Shown here piece after piece: positions 19,641-30,060 of a stretch of DNA of 64,000 bases. The notes under the pieces are model-generated. The model made no database searches, had not been told where the DNA came from, and worked only from the letters and a program-made list of their open reading frames with translations. Where the stretch lies: assembly GCF_004210375.1 (NCBI RefSeq), contig NW_027467782.1, positions 25,957,276-26,021,275 on the forward strand, written 5' to 3'. The stretch is from Tachypleus tridentatus. Its lineage: Eukaryota > Arthropoda > Merostomata > Xiphosura > Limulidae. The number at the start of each line of letters is the position of its first letter. The stretch's first letter is position 1. A program made the translations under genes and the position numbers.

Positions 19641-22600
19641 CCTTTAGCTGAACACATCTTCATAATCCACGGACATGGTTAATTTTTCTGAACATTCTGA
19701 TCCTGTGTAGACAACTAAAAATATAAAATGTGATCGTATTAAATCATCACACATGAACAATTTCAATATTTCAGTAAATGTAGAAATGTTTTCTTGCCCA
19801 GTTTCTGGTATTGAATGAATCGGGTAGGAATGAACATGTTATGAAGGTTTCTGTATAGTTATTTATATAAACATAACATTATACACATACAATTTTAATA
19901 CATTTTTCGTAATGTCGATTTTTAGCCTTGTCTTACATCTGTAGCATCTATATGTTTTTTAAACAAAAGGCTGTTATAGGCTGATTGTAAATTTATGAAA
20001 AATTAGTATTTTCATACACGGTAAATATATTTCCGATAGATACCTCTTCTCATATGATCATTTTTTCGTTTAGTTTGTGCCCGCAACTACTCTTGAAAAT
20101 CCCACCCACCCTTGTTACTTCTGTCGCAGCTGCCTCCAAGAAGAGAAGTACCAGAAGTGGGAAGTGTGAGTCGAGGTATCAGTGTAAGAAATTATTACGA
20201 TATCCTACCTAAACTCACATTGACTTGGTTGAGGAAACTGTGTATAATTTACCTAGAGGAGCACCCAAATTCATCTCTGTGGAGTGTGACATCTCTAGTT
20301 AGAGAAAAAAAAAAAGGAGAACGAAATAATCATGAACCAGGTACAGTCTTCGCCCATCTTGACAGTATGTTTCACTAAACTGAGTGTTAAAAAGAGGATG
20401 ACATCCTTAATTGTAGATATGATAGTTTATCCACCTTTCCCATGATATCCTAGCCAACACAGTACATATATTTTGGTCTATCTCCTTTTCATATCAGACC
20501 TCCCGGGAATCAATCTGTTGGAGAAGATATGACGGTGGTTTCTTAACCAATTAATATTATTTGGTTGGTCCAGTATCTTTTTAAAACCACTTCTTCCTCA
20601 AAATAACTAGCAGGAGATTGTACCCACCAGTTATAACGTCCTCTAGCATACCACAAAGGAGAAATGATATGTGGTAATGAAAATTAAATAAGCTATATCT
20701 GCAGTTAGTCCAGAAGCAACGTTTCAAAACAGAGAGTGGCGATAACGGGATGATAATTTGACACTGAGTCTGATGAAATAGTGATATTTAAAGGGGAAGT
20801 ACTGAGGAGGATGTTTTCTGAACAAGGATAAGGACTGGAAATTAAGTTTTAGCTTGCCATAAAGGTGTTATCAAAAGGACATATGTTGGTGTGGAGTGAG
20901 TGATGGGAAACATGCATATATATAATAACTTGGTCCAATCTTAATAAAATGAATTTACCATCTATGCAGAACGATGAGGTACTGAAATCCAAAAACGTGT
21001 TATTTTTCATACTGAGATGGGTGGAACATGTGTACAGATGTTGAGTATTTCACTGATTGGATAACTATCAGAATACTTGGGTATTGAAAGAACACACGGT
21101 ACAAAGGATCTGATAGTAACTGAGGAATGGCTACAAGGTTCCATTAAAAACAAAAACTCAGACTGGTTACAAAATGTGTTGAGAAAAGGTGAAGAGGGTA
21201 TGAAAAGTAATATAAATTTAGATTCGTGTTCAACTGGAGTGAATTTTGAAACTACAGTTTCTTAATAACTGTACAAAATAAAAAGTAATAAACAGCATGA
21301 TAAACGTTAAAGTAGAAGGAGGAAGAAAAATTTTAACACATCATAAAACTATTCTGTCAAATGTAGAGAGTTAGACAGGAACCCTCATTCTACAATCTCC
21401 TGCTGGTTAGTTCAGAAAACATTTGGTTTTGGAAAATTAACATTTTCCACATGAAAATGTGTTTCCATTAGGTACTTACCATTTTACACAGAGATTATAT
21501 CTTCTGTAAACATCTACCTTGAGTATCTGCATGACACTAGTTTTTAGGCAACTCCAACCTAAAGTCACGTGATTCTTATTAATGGATAATCCCTCTCTCA
21601 ATAGGAGAGAAACATGAACTCCCTGTTTACTAGCTTCCTCTATACTCATGAAATTTCATTATTGAGGAGGAAATAAGTCGTAATTACCTAAAAAGACACA
21701 CACGCATCAGAAAACTTGTGGGTGAAGCGGCTATTTGATAGGCAGAACATGATTCATCGCTTCCAATACATGAGTATCTACACTGCAAATCCATTGGATA
21801 GGTGCGAAATAAAGAAGGTCGAGTGTTTTGAAACAGTTAAAAATCTTATACCTGCTCTATGATTGATGTAAAAAATCAGCATGAAATTGTCGGAATGGAT
21901 AATATTCAAATAATCCACTAGTAGAGGTAAGGAATACAAAGTTTAATGAACAGAACAGAGGTCGGGCACATTGATGTGGAGGAACTGCTTATGTTGGGAC
22001 ATATGTCTGAGGTGAGAGTGTTGTTCAATAATTTTTCCCAGCCAGTAAAAATAAACATTTCTGAAGAAGTGTAATTTCGGTATGATTTGAGGTAGAGGAG
22101 CCAAAATAGTGGTAATGGATTGATCTACTCACTATATACGTTTCTCGAGCACAGTAGGGGACAAGAAAAATGGTTGGGTCAATGGGATAATGTATTGAGT
22201 GGGAATGAGTAAGGATTTGAACAATTTTACCCAAGATGGGTTACCACCATCAGAAAAATAAAGATATGGCTGGAGGACTTTTTCCATGAGTATGAAAAGA
22301 GAAGGTCATTTTACATGTCATAAAACCATAGACCAAGTCAAAAAAGATATAGAGCAAAATTTATGATCATATGACTGAACTCATAGAAGTCAAAGTAGTG
22401 TTTGAAACATGAAAACATAACAGCAATGGATGAAGAAAAGGAAGCATCTGGAGGACTGCAATGGGAATATAAAAAAAAAGACATTAGAGATATGGACCTG
22501 ATTTTGGAGTAACTAGCCAGGAGTAACAGCCAAATAAATGGAAAAGAACTTTTCCAAATAAAAAACGTTGGACACATTAATAAACAAACGGCTTCCCTGG

Positions 22601-22706
22601 TGTTCTTAGGGATCACAAGTAAATCCTTGTAAAAAGGGTTGGTAATTTTCTTCACACCTAAAGAGGATAGAATATATTCTAAAGATGATGAAACTGAACA
22701 GGTTTT
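19641..22706. other. No recognisable gene; several unassigned short frames
   Basis: Plus frames at 20112-20378 (with an acceptor-like TCTGTCGCAG and the start LPPRREVPEVG) and 21077-21265 (WLQGSIKNKNSDWLQNVLRK) and minus frames at 22025-22234 and 22338-22709 have less biased composition than random AT-rich sequence. None matches a family I know and none has convincing paired splice sites. Old transposon debris is the most likely explanation. Confidence 0.35.
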
Positions 22707-24043
22707 CATTTATGAAAAGTAATTTTTTACAGCATCCAATCAAGAGCAGTTTTCCTGATGAAGTCACTGGTGGTGTTTTATCAAAAGTGAAAAGAAAATT
22801 AGGCTTACTAGAAGTTTCCAAAATGGCAAGTGTATCTGAAGAATTTTATAAAATATACTTCAAACAAAAACATTCAGGCTACTGATTGTGATCCACATAC
22901 ACATTCCTTTATCAATTAAATTATATTCTATTGAACCTGTATGTGTGCTTGGTCATTCTGACCAGTTCTGTAATCTCCATGTAACCATGAAACTACATAA
23001 ACTACTGAAATGTTCTAAATATACAAAGTGTATCATCATGAGTTTTGCCAAATGTTTATGTAAAAGTTACAAGCCATTTATTAACTGAAATTATATTTCA
23101 AGTAAATTGCTTTCATAAAACATTCATCCATTAATTTGTGAATTCTCTGTCAAGTAATTCTGTGTAAAGTGTGATTTTTCATGCTAAGAATAAAATTAAT
23201 TGTGCTCATTTCATGGTTTTTATGTTTAATTAACCTTACTTATAATACCATCTTAATGAATATCATTTTATTTATTTTTCATAGAATTTTAAACTTGCTC
23301 TCTCATCTTCACCACCATAACACCAACTGTAATGAAAGTAGTGAAACAAATGTTGGACATACAAAATAATTGCAGATTGTGAAAATGCAATAACAATTTT
23401 TATTTTAGCACAGTCTCAGTTTTCTAAACATTTCCTGGTTGGCTGCTTTTGATTTTCTTACTTTACAATGCCTTCCTGACCCAATATAATGACGTAATTG
23501 TCAAATATACACAGTAGTAAAACTTAACCAACCGACTGAAATACAAAGTGTACAACGGCACTGAACATCTTCAACATCCAGATCCCTTCTTCCACCTCTT
23601 GTGGAGCAGATTGATTTTTTGTTCAAAACTGAACTATTTGTCTCTTATTTAAGTTTCTGCCAGGGCCTTGGCCTTGAAGATGCTGTACCCTATTCACCAT
23701 CTGAGACTTCAGCCTTGAACAGGGTCTTTCCATATGTCTCCAGTTCAGAGTCTGTACACTGGGTTCCACTGGTTATACTTTTTGGGAATATACAGTCTGC
23801 CATTCTTCCCTTTGGTCTTCATATTTAGGTGAAGCTGACTGAGTTCAGTATGTCACAGATTGATGTTGCTTTTTCCATCAATCAGCCCACCACTCTATGT
23901 TTTATTACCACCTCTGCCTGTTGCCTTTCTCTGAGTCATCTGAGGAAGGTTGATACTTCCATTTGGTTGTACTGTTTTCATTGCCAAACATCTTTTGAAC
24001 CATTCTTTCATTCCCAGTTATACAGATGGTTTAAAATCAGTTA
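22707..24043 (+). repeat. Duplicated segment, copy B
   Basis: Partner of 3777-5083, same strand and order, with small indels. The match starts at or before 22707; copy A is cut by an assembly gap there. After 24043 this copy continues into further LINE RNase H sequence, which copy A lacks. Confidence 0.9.
22733..22825 (+). CDS. 31-codon exon, copy B, unrecognised protein
   Basis: Same 93-nt, phase 0-0 exon as at 3802-3894, after the same strong acceptor. Its donor reads ATG|GCAAGT instead of GTAAGT, so splicing would need the rare GC donor class or is lost. The sequence before the acceptor is visible here (no gap) and is not coding-like in the joining frame, consistent with an intron. Confidence 0.5.
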
Positions 24044-24420
24044 AGTCTATTGGATCTGCCATGGTTTGTTGCAGCTAGGTGGTTTTGTACAATATCCTCT
24101 CTACAGTTTCTGTGTTCACTGTCAAGTTATATGGCATTTCTTTTGTTCTGAATGATATCGAAGCTACACAGTACACTCACTGTTCTATTTATACCAACTC
24201 TCTTCACTCTCTACTGGTCAGAGAATCGTTTGTGTTAATTCTAACCTTATTTTCACAATATTCAACACTGGCTGGCCTATTTTTCTTCTATCTTCTATTC
24301 ACATCCAGTTTTTCTGGATAACTGGTCATGTTGGTCTTCACAGGAACAAGTTTGCTGACATTGAGTTGGTCTGATCTGGTGCTGTCACTGCTTTGCTTGT
24401 TCTATATATGGACTACAGTA
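23600..24420 (+). pseudogene. LINE ORF2 remnant with RNase H motifs
   Basis: Heavily broken plus-strand translation shows, from about 24018, YTDGLKS (first catalytic Asp of RNase H), then FTVKLYGISFVLNDIEATQY (cf. aELyAi..AL..i) and HCSIYTNSLHSLL (cf. iyTDSlssL), and later 'ITGHVGLHRNKF' (cf. IPGHvGi.gNE.AD). This is the end of a Jockey/I-type ORF2. The part before 24018 (shared with copy A) probably derives from the same ORF2 but lacks clear motifs. Confidence 0.65.
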
Positions 24421-26054
24421 CTGTATTCAAGGCTCAGCTTCTATTTCCTGTATATTAGGATTGTTTCCTATATACTAATATCACCAATATTTCTATTCAT
24501 TTTTTTATTTCCCCGTATATTAGTTTTTGTTACCTGTATATTAATATCACCTATATTTTTATTAATTTTTCTATTTCCCATATATTAATATTGTTTCCTA
24601 TATATTTCTTTGCATTATCATTTTCTGTAATTCCCATTCCTTTTTATTTTTTTATTTTTCTATTCTGTGAAACATGTTTTAACATTTTTTAACTGTTGTC
24701 ACTGCCATCTTTCATGTAATGCACACATTTTTTTATGTACATCTAAACATGACAGGAATGTCTTCTGTTATTATTGACATAAATGACATCAACATCTGTA
24801 CTTGTAATGTGCCCTACTAATCATTGCTCTTTATTATCCTAAAAAAAGAATAGTCAATCGAGTTAAGATATTTTATGTCACCTTTATTAGGTTATATGTT
24901 GTACTGATAAAGATTTAAGCACTCATTCAGTTTTACATGTACATAAACAGTCAAAGGATTGTTAGGCTAGTTTGGCCTGCTTGAAATGAATAGTGTATTT
25001 TGTTTAGTTTAAATTCTTGCTCTTGCTCAGTATGTTAGTTATTGATATTTCTTTTCCAAAAGTTTAGTGATGCATTTGAAAGCCACGCTGTGTAACATTG
25101 AATAGATTCAAAATAGTTATTGGTATCTGAATAGACCTATTCACCTAAAAGTTCCACCAGTCTATAGAAATACAGAGATAAAAGTTATGGTTTTGTAAAT
25201 CACCTTTTGAGTATATGTATATAGATTGGCTCTGCTTACTGTTAATAGGAAGATTTTGAATTTTTCATGAAACATTAAGAACAAGTTATGAAGTACTTTA
25301 TAAAAATGATAAACGTAGCATGAGATAGACTTAAAAATTGAAATAACTTTATTTTAACTAAACATTTTACTAAACTGAAAACATTGAAGATCTACATGTT
25401 GCATTCTTTGGAAATAAGAAGCTTTATGGCTGTCAGGTATTTACAGTGTTAAAGAGTATAATGTGTATGTGGTAGAAGGAACACTCTAAATGTCCCTCTG
25501 GTGTTAATATATATAATAAACAGTTTGTGTCATGCTTCTTTGTTTTAATAGTAATGGTCTACAATTTATATCATCGTTTTGTAACAAAACTCCCAATTGA
25601 TATTGTTAGGTCAACTATGGTATTTATGTTGTGAATGTTTAATATACATATTGGTTTGTTTTTTATTCTTGTTAACTTTGGTGATAGAACAAAACAATTT
25701 AATTCAGAAATTATTTAGATTTAGAATTGATATTTTGTCTTTATTGAGCTTAGAGTAAGTTACTGCACAGTACATTTTTAAGCTTAATTATAAAACAAAT
25801 AATACCCTAGGCTCACTTATTGCACCATGATAAGTTAGATAGCATTTTATTTATATTTTTTTCAGTTGTTTATTAACATTGAGGTATATACAAAAGTAAG
25901 ATAAAAAATTACCAAGGGTTTCAGTGGAGTAGTGTTTCAACTAAGCCTTTGTTACAATAATGTTTTACACCCAATGCTTATATTTAGCCCATTAAATACA
26001 CCTTCCGTTACTAATGTTTAGATCAGATGATAGCTAGTTGTGTCGAAGTGTGAA
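24421..26054. other. No supported gene; AT-rich direct repeats at 24455-24600
   Basis: A pattern like 'cctgtatattaatatcacc' recurs about three to four times at 24455-24600. The rest is AT-rich sequence with stops in all frames. Confidence 0.5.
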
Positions 26055-26370
26055 TGTAAAGTACGTAATTCCCTCCAGTCTTACACTGTTAAATTAGGGA
26101 TAGCTAGCTGACTTCTCTCCAGTCTTACACTGTTAAATTATGGATAGCTAGCTGACTTCCATCTAGTCTTACACTGTTAAATTAGGGATAGCTAGCTGAC
26201 TTCCCTCCAGTCTTACACTGTTAAATTATGGATAGCTAGCTGACTTCCGTCTAGTCTTACACTATTAAATTAGGGATAGCTAGCTGACTTCTGTCTAGTT
26301 TTACACTTCTAAATTAGGGATGGCTAATGCAGATAGCCCTCGTGTAGCATTGCATGAAATTCAAAAACAA
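26055..26370 (+). repeat. 44-bp tandem array inside a SINE 3' body
   Basis: Six copies of the SINE segment 'cagtcttacactgttaaatt' plus 'agctagctgacttc' occur head to tail, followed by the normal SINE ending (cagatagccctcgtgtagc...aattcaaa). Units alternate between 'agggatag' and 'atggatag', and partly between 'ccag' and 'ctag', giving an 88-bp two-unit rhythm. Confidence 0.9.
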
Positions 26371-26660
26371 ACAAATAAACATAATTAAAGATGTATTAAC
26401 TGTGGAAACTCCACTACGTAAAATAGTTACATATATTTTTTGATATCACATCTTCCAATTATTTTAGTTTAGTCACAGAGTCCATCAGTCTCCTTTCACT
26501 AAAACTGATTTCTTATTATTACTTTCTGACTTATGGTGTACAATTCCTTCTTCTTGTAATTTTTTTGTTAGTTAATTTACATATAACAGTTTACTTTATT
26601 TTGGTGCACTGGAATTTTTCTTGTAGAACTTTTCTAGTTATATTTTCTTATAACTTCTAG

Positions 26661-26717
26661 ATCTTTTCATGACATGGGACTGGGCAACCTACTTTCATGA
26701 CTATGGACAAGAAAATA
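26661..26717 (+). CDS. Candidate exon, possibly early SMN
   Basis: A 57-nt segment between a good acceptor (CTTATAACTTCTAG) and a good donor (ATA|GTAAGTA) is open in only one frame, reading LFMTWDWATYFHDYGQEN. The spacing W-D-x7-Y weakly resembles the Gemin2-binding segment of SMN (WDD..LI.AYD), but key acidic residues are missing. It joins in frame to the candidate at 27059-27087. This could be chance. Confidence 0.2.
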
Positions 26718-27058
26718 GTAAGTATTGAAGGGTAAACCCACAAGTTGCTGTAGTTCTGCTTGAAAAGTAAGTGGAACATAAAAGTAATCAAAGTTAATTT
26801 TAAATGTCACTCTATACTGCTTTATTATAAATTGTTAGTCTTTCCAATAATTATTATGCATGTTTTGATTTATAAAAAAGGAAAATGAAAACATATAGCC
26901 ACCTTAAAAGTTGTATGTTTAGTTACCTAGTCATATGTTGCCCTTAAGATACCTGATACTATTGATGTCTTACAACAAGACATGTACTGCAAGATGTCAA
27001 GTTTCATTTTTAAATTAAAAGTTAAGTCTTATTTAGTTTCTCAACTAGCCTTTAACAG

Positions 27059-27087
27059 GTGTAAATACAAATTTAGAAAGAATGAAG
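27059..27087 (+). CDS. Candidate micro-exon
   Basis: 29 nt between TTTAACAG and GTAAGA. It completes the codon left by the exon at 26661-26717 and adds VNTNLERMK, ending in phase 0. Support is limited to splice signals and frame agreement. Confidence 0.2.
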
Positions 27088-27536
27088 GTAAGATGATAAA
27101 TAGTTGTAGACTCTGAATAAAGTAATGTTTTATTTTTTTCTTTCTTTAATGTTAGTTTATTTTTAGTATTGGTTAAATTGTTTGATTATTATATATTTGT
27201 TTACGAGGATTATTTTGCATTGTTATCTTAAGGTATGTGTTTAGAACAAAACTAAACCTTCTAAGCTAGCTGAATCTTGTGTTTGGGATTATAGCACAAA
27301 ATTTGCTTGCATTGAGGGTACCATGACAGATGAATTAATACCTTCTAATCATAATAAGTATGGTGATATGTTAGATGTACATAATATTCATTTCTTGTTT
27401 AATTTTTATTTGAACTATATAGGTATTTTGTTTTGATCAGAAGTTGGAAACAGTTGTAGATTTTATTACCAAAAGTTTCTCTCCGTATATTTTTTTTATC
27501 ATAGTAATATATTAAACATAACTTGAGAATTCTCTG

Positions 27537-27690
27537 ATGTCGAGAAACCCACTTGTTGAGAAAATTATATGCAAAAACGGCTCGTTTGGGTTGAGAAAAT
27601 ATTTTACATAGAAGGTCGAAACGTTGTTTGCTCTTCAATGTAAAATATTTTCTCAACCCAAATGAGCCGTTTTTTTATATAAATTTGAGA
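27537..27690. repeat. Head-to-head Penelope-like 3' ends forming a hairpin
   Basis: Two copies of the end seen at 19018-19100 face each other: 'aaaaacggctcgtttgggtt' on the left and its complement (cattt variant) on the right, around the centre 'gtcgaaacgttgtttgctc'. The arms are about 60 bp with few mismatches. The centre keeps the 3' strand of the hammerhead-like core but not the CTGANGA part. Confidence 0.75.
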
Positions 27691-28899
27691 ATTCTCTGTA
27701 TTAATACGATAATTATTAATGAATCAGTTTTAATTGTCCAGAGTTTAATAATAGTTGAATGTCTGTTATGTAGTCAGTTAATCATACATGCAAACAATTT
27801 GCACATATTCACAAGATGATAGGTTCCAATGCTTTAAATTAAATAAACATTCTTAGATTTTCATCTCCACGTGTAATGTGAGAGTAATAAAACATTGAAT
27901 ACAAAGTAGATAAATATTATCAATATATTATTTTTCTAAGGTAGATAGAAATAAAATCTTAAATTTATGGTATAATGTTTATAACTAAAATTCTATTTTA
28001 CATTTTGAAGTTAATGATCATGAATGTGTTAGTTAATTTAGCCATAATTAGTTTCATTTAGTAGAAAACCACTTAAATTCAGAATGTTTGTTTATTCATC
28101 TATTTAACACTGCTTACCACAAATTTGCACAATTAATTGATACTTTCTTGCATATAAATACGATAGTTTTCCTTTACCTTTTTTTAATGACAACTAGGTG
28201 TCTAGGCTTTTCATAATGAAAGAACACCTCATATCTGTTAAAGCATGTCTTGTTAGTTGGCATAACTAAGAATATAGATACTTGTAGGAATATCATGAAG
28301 TATATATTTTGTGTAGGTTGATCTGTAAGTAATTTTGAAAATTTTATATTTAAGGTTGTTCTATGTGTAAGCTTCTTTATGATAGAAGTTATATATGGTT
28401 TTAACTATCAGCTTTGAGTTGTACTTATGAGATAAAATTCATGTTTTTTGTTTGTGTGTTGAAATATCCTTAAGTCATTCAATCAAAGTAATTTTTTAGA
28501 AACATGTAAAGCATATAAGTGTTTGAGTAATTTTGCACAGTAATTATATGTGTTCAGAAGTTACACTGTGCACAAAAGAAGCTTCTCTACTACAATAAAA
28601 ATACAACTGTTCATGAGTAGTTTGTTGATCCTGATTCTAAAAATTGTTGAATATTACTGATCACTTCTAGTTTTTGAGCTATGTTAGGTTTATTCTAAAT
28701 ATTCTTATATATTATGAAAATAACACTCTCTGATAACTTTATTTATTTATTGATAATTGCATTTAAGAATGTTCAAAAACAACATGTAATTATATACTGA
28801 AAATACACTTAAGCTATATTTAAAACTTTCATCATGGTATTATTTTTTATTTCTTTTTACAAAATACCTGACAGACTTGTTGCATCTTTTATGTATGTT
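27691..28899. other. No supported gene
   Basis: AT-rich, dense stops, no recognised repeat. Confidence 0.5.
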
Positions 28900-30060
28900 G
28901 TTAGTTTCATGCTATAAGAATCAACAGTAATCTTCCATCATCACAGTATTCCACTGTCTTTCTTGATATTACTGTTCTATTACAGACATAACTTGAGGGA
29001 AGTGCTCACCAAGATTATTGCTCATTGCACTTAGATCTGCTTAATTAAAAGTGTGAGAAGTGTAACTTTTGTGACATCTTGGACCCAGTTTTCCTCCTGT
29101 TCTCAGGGATATCATTAATCATCACAACATAGTTTTCATCTCTGTAAATTCCTAAGAAAACTTTAACAACCAGTTTGAGTGATTTCCTAGCAGTAAGTTC
29201 TTTCTGACTGAGTAGTGTTTCAAAATCACCATTCATCAGCACTTCCCAAATCTGTGGCCCAACAAAGATACCACCTTTTAGTTTTAACTTCACTAACTTT
29301 TTGAAACTTATAAGATAGATGGAGTGATGAAAGAAACATATCTTGATGATTCACTGAAAGTTGGAACTCAACTCTCTGTTTTCCTGGAACGTAATTCTCT
29401 CACTGGCCATTCCGTTTTTTTTAATGAATTTTATGATATTGGCTATCCCAGACAGACAAAAAGCTACAGTGTTTGGTTTACTCACTTTATGGACTTAGCA
29501 GTAGTGGATATTTGATTGCTTCAGGTATAAGCTGCATGTTCTACTATGTTCACAGCATTAATAACAGGAACCAATGGCTTAGTGTTCCCATTATGTAAAA
29601 GCACAGTTTTCACACTAACTTTAGATGTATTGGTAAAATGTTTTCTTTCTTGAGAGTATATTCAGTACTTGATTCTTCAATTAGTGCATCAACATTTGTA
29701 CAGAAACACAAAGTATCTTGCATGCTGTAGTGAGAAGCAAGACTTTTATGATAAATTCCATTGCCATAAATGAAAGTTCCCCATGCTGTTTCAGTATAAA
29801 TCAAGTCACAAATCTGATCATTTAGTTCATCTTGTGTGATCAGATGAGGCAATTTATGCTGAGATGCCACAGGGGTAAAATTACTAAATGAAGGAAGTAA
29901 AGATGATTCATTGTCTTTTTTGCAGTATAACTTCTATTTCCCACTTTGCTGCTGGATGTGACACAAGAAAATCATCCCCATGAGATACTGGTTTCATCAC
30001 AGATGCAATCTCTGGATATTTAGTGTATTGTTTAGTTTTGTCTGAATATCCAGAAATATT
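28900..30060 (-). pseudogene. Remnant of a dispersed protein-coding repeat
   Basis: Minus-strand fragments follow the order of a multicopy arthropod protein that I recall as uncharacterised and transposon-like. In order they are 'SVMKPVSHGDDF' (about 29980), 'LPHLITQDELND' (29850), 'CTNVDALIEE' (29680), 'KGGIFVGPQIWEVL' (29270), 'LHFSHF' (29050) and, degraded, 'GEHFPQVMSVIEQ' then 'QWNTVMMEDYC' (28950; cf. GERFHQDI..ME and WN.sMlADYCW). Many breaks separate them. A second piece of the same family is at 41820-42070. Confidence 0.65.

Noticed and set aside
29324-29515. Plus-strand frame at 29324-29515
   Set aside because: Antisense to the dispersed repeat remnant on the minus strand.
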